Positions 1 through 8,124 of a DNA stretch of 60,735 bases are shown one piece after another. The DNA comes from Methylovulum sp. GTDB lineage: Bacteria; Pseudomonadota; Gammaproteobacteria; Methylococcales; Methylomonadaceae. The translations under genes and the position numbers were made by a program. The first letter of the stretch is position 1, and each line of letters opens with the position of its first letter. The notes under the pieces were generated by a model. That model ran no database searches. It was given only the letters and a program-made list of their open reading frames with translations, and was not told the origin of the DNA. The DNA is taken from positions 1 to 60,735 of the forward strand of contig JAURZI010000059.1 in NCBI GenBank assembly GCA_030653435.1, in the 5' to 3' direction.

Positions 1-174
1 TTCTTCCATACGTTGAAAACAGAGCTTGTGCATCATGAGTCCTATCAAAACCGTGATGACGCCAAGAAAGCTATATTTGAATATATTGAGGTCTTTTATA
101 ACCGTGAGCGACTACATTCTGCCAATGGCTATTGGTCGCCAATAGACTACGAATTGCAGTGTAAAGCTGCTTAA
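1..174 (+). pseudogene. IS3-family transposase, 3' fragment (runs off the window start)
   Basis: The frame from base 1 encodes 57 residues ending at TAA 172-174. It matches the C-terminal end of the IS3 OrfB integrase (DDE rve core): a [13 protein letters not shown] segment, then a FNYR-type stretch with [15 protein letters not shown] and a YWSP segment, all typical of the end of the catalytic domain. The final catalytic Glu of the DDE triad would be in the KTELV segment. The 5' part is outside the window, so I cannot say whether the element is intact. The right terminal inverted repeat probably follows directly (about 178-205). Confidence 0.85.
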
Positions 175-175
175 C

Positions 176-205
176 TTTGTGTCCGGAAAAGTGTTGACAC
201 ATCAC
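176..205 (+). repeat. Probable right terminal repeat of the IS3-family element
   Basis: Directly after the transposase stop, the sequence TGTCCGGAAAAGTGTTGACA resembles the terminal inverted repeats of IS3-group elements. IS630-type coding sequence resumes within a few bases, so the IS3 element appears to end here. The exact boundary cannot be fixed because the left end is outside the window. Confidence 0.5.
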
Positions 206-662
206 AACCCAACTCTCGGCGACACGCGGACAGAAGAGGACTTTGTTGCCCATATCCGCGCCACCGTATCTACCGACCATGACGCTTGTGGGTGTTCATT
301 GCAGACCAGCTCAACACCCACAAATCCGCCTCGCTGGTGGAATGCGTGGCGGAACTCTGTGGCGTAAAAACAGCACGGGGTGAGAAAGGCAAGTTCGGCA
401 TTCTGCTCAATATGGCCTCCCGTGCCGAATTCTTGCAGGACACCGGGCATCGTATCCGTTTTGTTTACACCCCTAAGCATTGCTCATGGCTCAATCAGGT
501 TGTTGTTGGTTCGGCATCCTCAGCCGACGACTTCTTAAACGGGGCAGCTTCGCCTCAACTGAGATTTTGAATCAGCGTATCCTTGCCTTTATTGAGTTCT
601 TCAATGAGACCTTGGCAAAACCGTTTAGCTGGACTTATATTGGTAAACCTTTGCTCGTATAG
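206..662 (+). pseudogene. IS630-family transposase remnant, frameshifted
   Basis: Three reading frames together give one IS630-type DDE transposase C-terminal half. The first part (about 206-285) reads NPTLGDTRTEEDFVAHI. A frame change near 284-290 leads into VFIADQLNTHKS (second catalytic Asp region) and on to YTPKHCSWLNQV at about 470-500. A second frame change leads into RRLLKRGSFAS, ILNQRILAFIEFFN and KPFSWTY, ending at the TAG at 660-662. The N-terminal half with the first catalytic Asp is missing because the IS3 fragment abuts it. With two frameshifts and no 5' end the gene is dead. The most likely history is insertion of the IS3 element into an already present IS630 copy. Confidence 0.85.
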
Positions 663-823
663 GTTATCGGATGTATTTCAGAAGTTAGGTACTAGTAGGG
701 ATACTCCTGTCCATGGTTGAACGCTACTTGGGTAGGTAAGCGCACCCATAGGGATCGCTGTTAATTCGGTTGTATGTAATAAGCCATCATGGGACACGGT
801 AGCCCGGCGTGTGCCGCAAAGGA

Positions 824-1915
824 TCAGGTATTTTGCACCACAATAGTAGGGAACCGACTACTGAAATCTTTGGCTTTTAATGCTAGCCTTGCTGCTGTTT
901 TTCGGGCAATGGCTTTATAAATTTGTGCAGCGCGACCTTCAGGATCGGCGACTACCGTCGGCCTGCCCAAGTCCGCGTCCTGACGAATAGCGATATCTAA
1001 CGGTAAGGCACCAAGAAAATCGACTTTATTGACTTCAGCCATAGCGAGACCGCCACCCGTCCCGAATATAGCCTCTTCATGGCCGCATTGCGAACAGATA
1101 TGCAGACTCATGTTTTCGACGACACCCAAGACCGGTACGTTAACTTTAGCAAACATCGCCAAACCACGCTGTGCATCGATCAAAGCAATATCCTGCGGAG
1201 TCGTGACAATAATCGCGCCGCTCACCGGTATTTGCTGTGCCAGCGTCAACTGAATGTCACCGGTACCTGGTGGCAGATCGATAATCAAATAATCGACATC
1301 CGCCCAGTTAGTGTCCCTCAGCAATTGCTGCAAGGCATTAGTCGCCATCGGGCCACGCCATATCATCGCCTGGTCGGCCTCGACCAGATAACCTATCGAC
1401 ATGGTCTGTATGCCATAAGCCACTTTCGGCATCATGGTTTTTTTATCCAGACTTTCCGGTGAGCCGGAAAGTCCCAGCATCGTCGGAATACTAGGACCAT
1501 AAATATCCGCATCGAGTATGCCGACCACCGCCCCTTCTGCTGCTAGCGCCAACGCCAGATTAACCGCCGTGGTTGACTTCCCTACCCCGCCTTTGCCGGA
1601 TGCAACAGCAATTATATTTTTGACATGGGGATGGGGTTTAAGCGCCTGCTGCACGGCGTGGGAAATAATTTTCACCGTGACTTCAACACTGACATGATTG
1701 ATGCCGGGCAGCGCTTTAAGATGCTGTTCCACCGCCAACCGCATCTCAACTAGCATGCTTTGGGCCGGGTAGCCCAACTCCAATTTGACACTGACGTGGC
1801 CGTCATCAATGACTATGGATTTAACCGATTTTGCCGTAAGCAAATCAGTACCGTGGTTAGGGTCTATATAGCTTCTTAACAGATGCTCTACATCCGCTTT
1901 TTCGATGTTTGACAT
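824..1915 (-). CDS. apbC: Iron-sulfur cluster carrier protein ApbC/Mrp (P-loop ATPase)
   Basis: 363-residue cytosolic Mrp/NBP35-family ATPase that binds and transfers Fe-S clusters to apo-proteins. The N-terminal MIP18/DUF59-like domain covers about residues 1-95. The deviant Walker A SGKGGVGKST lies at 106-115, DADIYGPS at 135-142, a Walker B-like YLIIDLPPGTGD near 209-220, and the cluster-binding CxxC pair at Cys274 and Cys277 (CSQCGHEE). Length and order are normal for gammaproteobacterial Mrp. The start is the ATG at 1915, preceded by AGGAATAATC. A promoter-like pair lies further upstream. The gene stands alone between IS debris and the next gene, with a housekeeping character. Confidence 0.95.
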   Translation of the reverse strand: MSNIEKADVEHLLRSYIDPNHGTDLLTAKSVKSIVIDDGHVSVKLELGYPAQSMLVEMRLAVEQHLKALPGINHVSVEVTVKIISHAVQQALKPHPHVKNIIAVASGKGGVGKSTTAVNLALALAAEGAVVGILDADIYGPSIPTMLGLSGSPESLDKKTMMPKVAYGIQTMSIGYLVEADQAMIWRGPMATNALQQLLRDTNWADVDYLIIDLPPGTGDIQLTLAQQIPVSGAIIVTTPQDIALIDAQRGLAMFAKVNVPVLGVVENMSLHICSQCGHEEAIFGTGGGLAMAEVNKVDFLGALPLDIAIRQDADLGRPTVVADPEGRAAQIYKAIARKTAARLALKAKDFSSRFPTIVVQNT

Positions 1916-1953
1916 GATTATTCCTGATGGATAAAACCTTATGGTCTGCCCAG

Positions 1954-1980
1954 ATTATAAGGCGCGCAACGAATTTTCAA
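1954..1980 (-). promoter_or_regulatory. Sigma70-like promoter of apbC
   Basis: On the minus strand a TTGAAA hexamer (1980-1975) and a perfect TATAAT (1959-1954) are separated by 15 nt. They lie about 40-65 nt upstream of the apbC start codon. The spacing is shorter than the ideal 17 nt, but both hexamers are good matches. Confidence 0.55.
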
Positions 1981-2033
1981 TATAATTTCGCGTTATGACA
2001 CCAATTAACAGCTCACAAGAACCAGACCTTCTT

Positions 2034-4430
2034 TTATTGTGCCACTTTTTCCAGTGCTTTAAGCGTCTCTTTGGCTTCAGCTAAGCCATTAAAGTCTTCT
2101 TTTTTATCGATTGCTTTTTGCAAATAGCTTAGTGCATTAGACTTATCGCCCTGTTTAAAATAAAGCATGCCTAAATGGTAAAGGCTGACCGCAATATCGG
2201 GGTTTAACGCCATTGCTTTTAATAACAGCTGTTTGGACTTTTCGTAATCGCCCTGTTTATAGGCAATCCAAGCTACGGTATCCAAGAGATAAGCATCGTC
2301 TGTATTGGCCAACGGCTCAGCCAGTTTGGCGGCATGGGTCAAGGCTTCAGGGCTGTCGGCATAATCGGCCAAATAACTGCTTAAATTATTCAGCACATTT
2401 AATGAGTCGGGATATTTCTTGTGCATCTCTTCATACAAGGCGATAACTTTTTGATGTTCACCATCCTGATGATAAAGCGTTGCTAAGTCTGTCATCAACT
2501 CCATGGGTTCGCTGACGTTGTCTATCCCTTTTCTTAAAACGGCAACAGCATCCCCCGGCTGTTTCTGCATGATTCGGCTTAAGGCAATATTGCGGTAAGG
2601 CACTGACCAGCTTGGCTTGATGCTGATAGCTTGCTGGTATGCATTGATCGCATCATCGTATTTATTACGGCGGCTATAGACTTCGCCCAGCAAATTATAG
2701 GCAAAAAAGTTATTGGGTTGGTTTTTCAGCACATCTTGCAATTTTTTGATCGCTTCATCGGGTTTTTTTAACAGCAAATAGTTTTTCACCAATTGGCTTA
2801 GCGGCTCCATTGCTTGCGGCTGCTTCTGCATAGCCTGCTCAAAACGCGCCGTGCTTTGCTCAAGCTTACCTGCGCCTTGATACGCCAAGCCGGACAGATA
2901 ATAACCCTCCGCATCATCCGGGTAGAACCGCTCCAATTGTTGCGCGGTTTGTAGTGCGGGTTCCCATTGTTTTTGCGCCGCATAAAGCTTAAACACAGCT
3001 TCCATACCTTTTTTGCTGTTTGGATTCAGCTTGAATAACGTGTTTAGCTGTTCTGCGGCCTGCTCTTTAGCACCGGCTTGTATTAACAGATTAACCAGAT
3101 CCAATCTGGCCGTTTCGTCCGCCGGAGCAAGTACGACGATTTTTTCGAGATTCTCGCGCGCCAAGACAGCATCTTTATTAATAAGATGTGCCGCACTTAA
3201 CAATTTAAGCGCGGTAATATTATTCGGCTGCTCGGCAAGCACAGCGCGAAAATCTGCAATCGCTTCAGAGACCTGATGATCCGCTAACGCCATCTCGCCA
3301 CGCAAGGCTATCGCTGCGACTTCGCCGGGATTGTCCTCCAGTATATCCTTGAGCAACGCTTTCGCCTCGCTGACACGGCCACTAGCCCTGTATAAGCGCA
3401 CCAATTGGTTACGCGCTTTAACCGACTGCAAAGCTTGCTTGTCTTCCCCGACGATCTCTTTTAAGGTTTTTTCAGCTTCCTCGGTTTTTTTTTGTGCCAA
3501 GAACAACTCAGCTAACTTGAAACGCAGTTCATAATTAGCCGGCTGCCGCTCCAACATCGGTAACAATTCGGCGATAGCGACTTCCGGCGCTTTTTTGCTT
3601 GCCAGAAACTTAACCAGTAATAATTTTGCTTGCCCGTCATCGGGCAAATCGGCAACTGCGGTGCGTAAAACAGTTTCCGCTTGATCATCCTGGTTATTAT
3701 TCATTAAAAACACGGCCAAACGTTCGCGATGATCCACATTCTTGGGTTCTATCTTGACCAGTTCCGCTAGTGCCGCTTCGGCTTTTTCCACCTCATGACG
3801 CTGGCTGTACAGATTAACCAACATCAAACGCGCTGCAATGTTACCCTCATGCTTTTTAATAGCACCCTGCAATAAGGCAACCGCTTTATCCGGCTTGTTT
3901 GTCCTGACATTTAACGACACCAATAGCAAGGTCGCCCCCAGATCATCTGGCTTTTTCCGCAACGCAGCCTCAGCTTTGACAAATGCCGCATCGCTGTTAT
4001 TTTTAGCCGCCAGCACCCCTCCCATCAACACCATCGCGTCTACATTTTCGGCATCTATAGCCAGCGCGTCGTCGGCCATTTTTTCAGCATCAGCAATTTT
4101 CGATGCCAACAAATAGATATGCCCCAATTTTATCCGCGCAATCACCTGCTTGGCATCTTGATTAATAATCGCTTGGTATTGTTTTGCGGCATCCTGTATA
4201 TCACCTAATTGACCCAATTCCTCAGCCAGCCGGTAACGGCCCTGAATGTCTTCCGGGTCAACGGCAAGTGCATTATCGAAGGCAATTCGGGCATCTTTAT
4301 ATTCACCTGCCAAATATAAGCGTTTACCTTCTTCTATAAATTTAGCTTGTTGCTCGTTGCTGTTGTCACAAGCTATAAGATGGCTGCCCAAGCACAACAG
4401 CAACACATATCTCAATGGGAATAAGTGCAT
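2034..4430 (-). CDS. TPR-repeat lipoprotein (PEP-CTERM/PrsT-like tetratricopeptide protein)
   Basis: About 798 residues starting at the ATG at 4430. The longer frame upstream lacks a signal sequence at its start, whereas this ATG gives a short lipoprotein signal with lipobox LIAC (Cys21). An AAAGAGAG stretch upstream can serve as ribosome binding site. The rest is almost entirely tetratricopeptide repeats of about 34 residues, with recurrent A-x-x-x-Y/F-x-x-A-L pattern, giving some 18-20 repeats. It resembles large TPR proteins of exopolysaccharide/PEP-CTERM loci (PrsT-like), but no exosortase or PEP-CTERM gene is in the window. A role as periplasm-facing scaffold anchored to a membrane is inference. 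It is last in the minus-strand block, separated from the coiled-coil gene by 173 nt containing a strong hairpin, so it may be expressed at a different level from the genes before it. Confidence 0.85.
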   Translation of the reverse strand: MHLFPLRYVLLLCLGSHLIACDNSNEQQAKFIEEGKRLYLAGEYKDARIAFDNALAVDPEDIQGRYRLAEELGQLGDIQDAAKQYQAIINQDAKQVIARIKLGHIYLLASKIADAEKMADDALAIDAENVDAMVLMGGVLAAKNNSDAAFVKAEAALRKKPDDLGATLLLVSLNVRTNKPDKAVALLQGAIKKHEGNIAARLMLVNLYSQRHEVEKAEAALAELVKIEPKNVDHRERLAVFLMNNNQDDQAETVLRTAVADLPDDGQAKLLLVKFLASKKAPEVAIAELLPMLERQPANYELRFKLAELFLAQKKTEEAEKTLKEIVGEDKQALQSVKARNQLVRLYRASGRVSEAKALLKDILEDNPGEVAAIALRGEMALADHQVSEAIADFRAVLAEQPNNITALKLLSAAHLINKDAVLARENLEKIVVLAPADETARLDLVNLLIQAGAKEQAAEQLNTLFKLNPNSKKGMEAVFKLYAAQKQWEPALQTAQQLERFYPDDAEGYYLSGLAYQGAGKLEQSTARFEQAMQKQPQAMEPLSQLVKNYLLLKKPDEAIKKLQDVLKNQPNNFFAYNLLGEVYSRRNKYDDAINAYQQAISIKPSWSVPYRNIALSRIMQKQPGDAVAVLRKGIDNVSEPMELMTDLATLYHQDGEHQKVIALYEEMHKKYPDSLNVLNNLSSYLADYADSPEALTHAAKLAEPLANTDDAYLLDTVAWIAYKQGDYEKSKQLLLKAMALNPDIAVSLYHLGMLYFKQGDKSNALSYLQKAIDKKEDFNGLAEAKETLKALEKVAQ

Positions 4431-4518
4431 GACAAAAACTCTCTTTATTGATAGTAGTGACGATAGGCCGTAAGGACTAGAAACATGAAGTGACGCCGTA
4501 CAGGCTGCGCGTATTAAC

Positions 4519-4546
4519 AACTATGCAGGACAAGGCCTGCATAGTT
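4519..4546 (-). terminator. Strong intercistronic hairpin (terminator or attenuator candidate)
   Basis: Perfect 11-bp arms AACTATGCAGG (4519-4529) and CCTGCATAGTT (4536-4546) enclose a 6-nt loop. It lies 57 nt after the stop of the coiled-coil gene and 88 nt before the TPR lipoprotein start. On the minus strand the stem is followed by TGTTAATACG, not a clean U-run. It may therefore be a partial terminator, a Rho-assisted one or an mRNA-stabilising stem. Confidence 0.5.
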
Positions 4547-4603
4547 TGGGTGCGGGTAGACTTTAAGCTGACTTTTTAATGCGATAGCGCAGTTGGCTGA
4601 TTA

Positions 4604-5296
4604 TTATTTTCTAGCTTCACCGGCTTTTGATGGTGCGGGTAAGGCATTAGGATTAGCATGATATTTTTGCTTGTTCAATTTGTCTTCGAATTCTTGAATA
4701 ATCGTTTCGAATTCAACATTTTTAATCTGCAAAAAAGGTTCAGTCCCTATTAAAGTATCAACTATGCCTTTGTTTTGGCAATTATGGTAAGCATCAATAA
4801 TTTCTTTTGCGCCCTCATACATCTTAATGTTTTTGCTTTCACATTGTTTCAATTCAGATGCCGTGAGCTGTTGGTTGTTTTGCAAGCCAGTATGTTCAAC
4901 AGCCAATTCATTCTTGGATTTATTCAAGGCATTGTATTTTTCAATGACTTCGCGCAATTTTGCCGTTGTATTGTCCAAACGCAAGCGAATTTCATCAGCC
5001 GTCGCTTTTTGTGCGCTAAGCTCAGTGCTAGACTTTTCTTCCAGCGACACCACCGCAGCTTGTTCTTTGGCAAGTTGGGACTTCACCGTTTCAAGCTCAG
5101 ATGCCATTTTAGCATTATCGGTTTTCAGCAGATCACGCTCTGCAGTGATGTCTTTAACCATCAACTGCAATTTATTGACAATTTTAGCATTGCCGCCAGC
5201 TTCCCTAGGCGCGGCATAAACAGCATCCCAAGATGCTGCGCCGATTATCCATACCAATAAAATAAATAATTTCATAAGCTTGTAGTTGATAGCCAT
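4604..5296 (-). CDS. Secreted coiled-coil protein, function unknown
   Basis: 230 residues with a signal peptide (hydrophobic core about 8-22, probable cleavage after AVYA near residue 28). A long, highly charged coiled coil (about 40-165, heptad Leu/Ala with many Lys/Glu) and a short Pro/Ala tail follow. Its ATG overlaps the stop of the preceding porin gene (TAATG), so the two are probably translationally coupled. The second ATG at codon 8 would give a more classical signal peptide. I do not recognise a named family. The ESKNIKMYEGAKEIIDAY segment and C-terminal helix recall periplasmic coiled-coil subunits that accompany ExbB/ExbD/TonB sets (for example DUF3450-type proteins), but I cannot assign it. 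Likely a periplasmic partner of the porin. Confidence 0.8.
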   Translation of the reverse strand: MAINYKLMKLFILLVWIIGAASWDAVYAAPREAGGNAKIVNKLQLMVKDITAERDLLKTDNAKMASELETVKSQLAKEQAAVVSLEEKSSTELSAQKATADEIRLRLDNTTAKLREVIEKYNALNKSKNELAVEHTGLQNNQQLTASELKQCESKNIKMYEGAKEIIDAYHNCQNKGIVDTLIGTEPFLQIKNVEFETIIQEFEDKLNKQKYHANPNALPAPSKAGEARK

Positions 5297-6978
5297 TAGA
5301 ATCTCGTATTCAAATCTAATTGCAGAACATCATTGCCGTATTTAGGACCAGTGATAACATCGGTGCTTAACCAACGGCCTGTCGCCCAAACGTTTTTCAT
5401 CAAACCATAGTTACCGCCGACGACCCAACCTTTGGCATTCGTCCCGCCCAGATGAAAATCAGAGTCGGTATAAGCATCAAAAACCGCATCACGCTCGACA
5501 TACTTATAAAGCGTAAAGACATTCCATTGGCCTGCGTGGTCGACTTTAGGCCAACCAAAATCAATCCGCACTTGCCAAGCATTGGTTTGGTCATCGACAG
5601 GGGTTCCTGCCAGTTGCTGCACAGATGCGGCATCAAAGCCTACGTTTTTCGCATAATCTGCACCCAAGATAAGATGGTGCGGCGCAAACCTCGCAATATC
5701 GTAATTGGCAGACGCATTGACGATGTTATAGTCTGATGCTAGACCGTATTGTCCCGGAAACACGTTATCATTGTCGTAACAAATGATAGCCATCGTATTA
5801 CCGAATTGCATAAATTGCGGTACGGAAAGATTATTATCGGGGCTATTTGTGTTACACGTGGCTGGCGTATTCTGATTAGGTCTTGCCTTCGTATTTTCAT
5901 AATCGAAATAAGCGACGGCCATTTTAAACGCGTCCTGATTTTCAAATCCCCAATCCAGACCTACTTGCGAACCAAACATCCATTTGTCATTTGCGCTAAG
6001 AGCCGATTCTTGAAGCGGAAATGCACCGACAGTAGCAAATAAAGAATGAGGCGCGGAGTGTGAATCATCTTGTCTATGATGTGCACTCTCAAAAGCACCC
6101 AGTGAGTGACGGAGGGTCGCAACAAACCCTTCAAATGATAAATCCGTATCCCAAACCATTTCGCTACCGCCTGTAAATTCGCCACCACCGACATACCAGG
6201 GGTTGGCAATCCGCCCGCCCGCCAAAGTCAACCATGTAAAACCTTCAGCATTCACTGCGTCATACTTTAGATAAGCGCGGTCAACATTGAAGTCATATTG
6301 GCTGCCGGTATTCCCCAAAGTCTGATTGGTCGAAACAGGATCGGGTATGTTGCTGGTAGCCAAACGCACACCAGCCTTAACACCTTCAGTAATTTTTGCA
6401 TCAATCGCCAAACGTAGCCGTTCACGAAAACGATGCCGGTCATTATTAGTATTCAAAAACCCATCCAATCCAGCCGCCGTTACACCACCAGCCCGATTAA
6501 TCGCCTGAAAGTCAGAATAAAACAGCTTGACGTTGTCGTCTGCCATAAAATCATTCTGCGAACGCAATCTCAAGTCACCCGATAATTTAAAGCGACTGAT
6601 CCATTCAGGTAACGCATCAGGCACACCCCATTTCTGCGTTTTGGCTTCCTGCATAACATCATGTACGACATCTGCACGTAATTCTGTGCGTACTTGCTGG
6701 CGTATTTCATCTTTAACAAATTCAGGCACATAAGGTACGCGCACTTCACCGGCTTCGGGCGCATCAACTTGCTGGGCAGCTTGTTGTCCAGCATCAGCTT
6801 CAGCTTTCTTGATCATTTCGTCAGCGACTTGCTCGGTTAGAACGCCTTGCTTAACCAACTCTTTAATCAGATTAGTTGTCGTATTACGCAACTTCAGCAA
6901 TTCTTCTTTTTCACCTGCCTGAGCCACGCTGACCAAGCCGCAAAACGCCAGAGCCATCAGCTGCTTTTTATTATCCAT
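5296..6978 (-). CDS. Putative porin (outer-membrane beta-barrel)
   Basis: 560 residues. Signal peptide 1-21 (cleavage after AQA), then a helical periplasmic segment at about 22-60 (a LVKQGVLTEQVADEM stretch), a linker, and a beta-rich domain from about residue 120. The barrel starts at a RFKLSGDLRLRSQ strand, has many alternating aromatic/hydrophobic strands, and ends in LDLNTRF with a C-terminal Phe as expected for BAM-dependent barrels. This matches the 'putative porin' family (PF16930-like) with an N-terminal helix. A good AGGTAAG ribosome site precedes the ATG, 19 nt after the TonB-like gene. Its position directly behind ExbB, ExbD and TonB genes suggests it could be a TonB-linked outer-membrane component. 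However, I see no N-terminal TonB box or plug domain. Confidence 0.85.
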   Translation of the reverse strand: MDNKKQLMALAFCGLVSVAQAGEKEELLKLRNTTTNLIKELVKQGVLTEQVADEMIKKAEADAGQQAAQQVDAPEAGEVRVPYVPEFVKDEIRQQVRTELRADVVHDVMQEAKTQKWGVPDALPEWISRFKLSGDLRLRSQNDFMADDNVKLFYSDFQAINRAGGVTAAGLDGFLNTNNDRHRFRERLRLAIDAKITEGVKAGVRLATSNIPDPVSTNQTLGNTGSQYDFNVDRAYLKYDAVNAEGFTWLTLAGGRIANPWYVGGGEFTGGSEMVWDTDLSFEGFVATLRHSLGAFESAHHRQDDSHSAPHSLFATVGAFPLQESALSANDKWMFGSQVGLDWGFENQDAFKMAVAYFDYENTKARPNQNTPATCNTNSPDNNLSVPQFMQFGNTMAIICYDNDNVFPGQYGLASDYNIVNASANYDIARFAPHHLILGADYAKNVGFDAASVQQLAGTPVDDQTNAWQVRIDFGWPKVDHAGQWNVFTLYKYVERDAVFDAYTDSDFHLGGTNAKGWVVGGNYGLMKNVWATGRWLSTDVITGPKYGNDVLQLDLNTRF

Positions 6979-6997
6979 TTTCTTACCTGTAATGAGT

Positions 6998-7660
6998 TTA
7001 GATTCGTGACGTAATTTTTAACTTGATTGGTTGTTCCATCCCCGGAGGAACCGGTTCATTGACCTTTCTGTATTTACTAAGCAATCGATTCAGAAGTTCG
7101 TCGATTTCGGCATCGTTGCTTCCTCTGACTAATTCAAATCGTTTGACCGAGCCATCCGCCTCAATCCATACTTTAATAATAGCGGTATAACCTTTTCGGC
7201 GTAGCTCTTCTTTTTCAGAAAGAATATCCAGAATATCGTTTTTGACTATCCCGCCATACCACGCATAAGGATCACCGGCACCGCCACCACCCAGCAAACC
7301 TTTTCCACCTTTGCGTGCAGCCAGTCCAAAGCTATCCGAACCGGCCGAACCTTCGGCGTCCAAACCCAAATCGCCGGGCGGCGGCTCATCGGCGACATCC
7401 GGTATTTCTTCAGGTTCAGGTTCCACTTCTTCCTGTAACTTTTCTTCTTCCGGCTCAGGCGGTTTTTCAACCTTAGGCGGAGGTGGGGGCGGGGGCGGGG
7501 GTTTAGTTAAGGAAATCATCTGGACTTTCCTTTCCTTTTTGGCCGGTTTATTTTCCATCGTGCTTATCAAATGGATAATGACAGCAATCGCTGCAATCAA
7601 TATCATCGCCCCCATAATCAAGGGCAGATGAGCACGAAAAGGTTTTTTATGCTTAGTCAT
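6998..7660 (-). CDS. TonB-family energy transducer
   Basis: 220 residues. A single N-terminal membrane anchor (about 12-34), then a cytosol-to-periplasm linker with a run of nine prolines (54-62) and a PEPEEE-rich stretch (67-90), a Gly-rich stretch (about 105-130), and a C-terminal TonB-like domain (about 135-220, GYTAIIKVWIEADGSVKRFEL). This is the standard TonB layout: the C-terminal domain couples inner-membrane proton motive force to an outer-membrane partner. The C-terminal domain is divergent from classical TonB, as is usual for specialised paralogues. It lies 13 nt downstream of exbD and is certainly in the same operon. No TonB-dependent receptor with a plug domain is in the window, so the partner may be the putative porin or a distant receptor. 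Confidence 0.88.
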   Translation of the reverse strand: MTKHKKPFRAHLPLIMGAMILIAAIAVIIHLISTMENKPAKKERKVQMISLTKPPPPPPPPPKVEKPPEPEEEKLQEEVEPEPEEIPDVADEPPPGDLGLDAEGSAGSDSFGLAARKGGKGLLGGGGAGDPYAWYGGIVKNDILDILSEKEELRRKGYTAIIKVWIEADGSVKRFELVRGSNDAEIDELLNRLLSKYRKVNEPVPPGMEQPIKLKITSRI

Positions 7661-7673
7661 TACAGGCTATGTC

Positions 7674-8078
7674 TCATTTAACCAGATTTTGTGTAACCAA
7701 CCCAATCTGGGTAATATCGAGTTCCCCTAACAATGCCAGCACATTGACAATATTGACATACTGGACGGCCGCATCGCCTTTGATAACGACTGGCAACGCC
7801 GGATTCACCGCTTTGTATTGTTGCAATGTAGACTTTAACTGATCCATTGTTACAGGATAGGTATCCAAAAAAATAGTGCCATCAGCTGTTATCGTAATCG
7901 CTTTGGTTTGCGGTTTAGAAAGACTCGGCGTATCGCTGGCTTTAGGCAAGTTAACCGTTATGCCCTGCACTGAAGCCGTGGTCATAAGAATAAACACCAC
8001 CAGCAACACATAAGCTAAATCCAGCATCGGCGTGACGTTGATTTCGTCATACGCTTCATTTTCTTCTTGTACTTTCAT
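7674..8078 (-). CDS. exbD: ExbD/TolR-family biopolymer transport protein
   Basis: 134 residues. The N-terminal cytosolic tail carries the INVTPMLDLAYVLLVVF motif at about 14-30. It contains the conserved membrane Asp (here in MLDLAYV) that carries protons in ExbD/TolR/MotB. The periplasmic part follows. Length is normal for ExbD. It lies 46 nt after the ExbB-like gene and 13 nt before the TonB-like gene. Confidence 0.93.
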   Translation of the reverse strand: MKVQEENEAYDEINVTPMLDLAYVLLVVFILMTTASVQGITVNLPKASDTPSLSKPQTKAITITADGTIFLDTYPVTMDQLKSTLQQYKAVNPALPVVIKGDAAVQYVNIVNVLALLGELDITQIGLVTQNLVK

Positions 8079-8124
8079 ATTTAAAGCTCTTGGTTATTCA
8101 ACTGAAGATTAGGACAGGCTAAAA

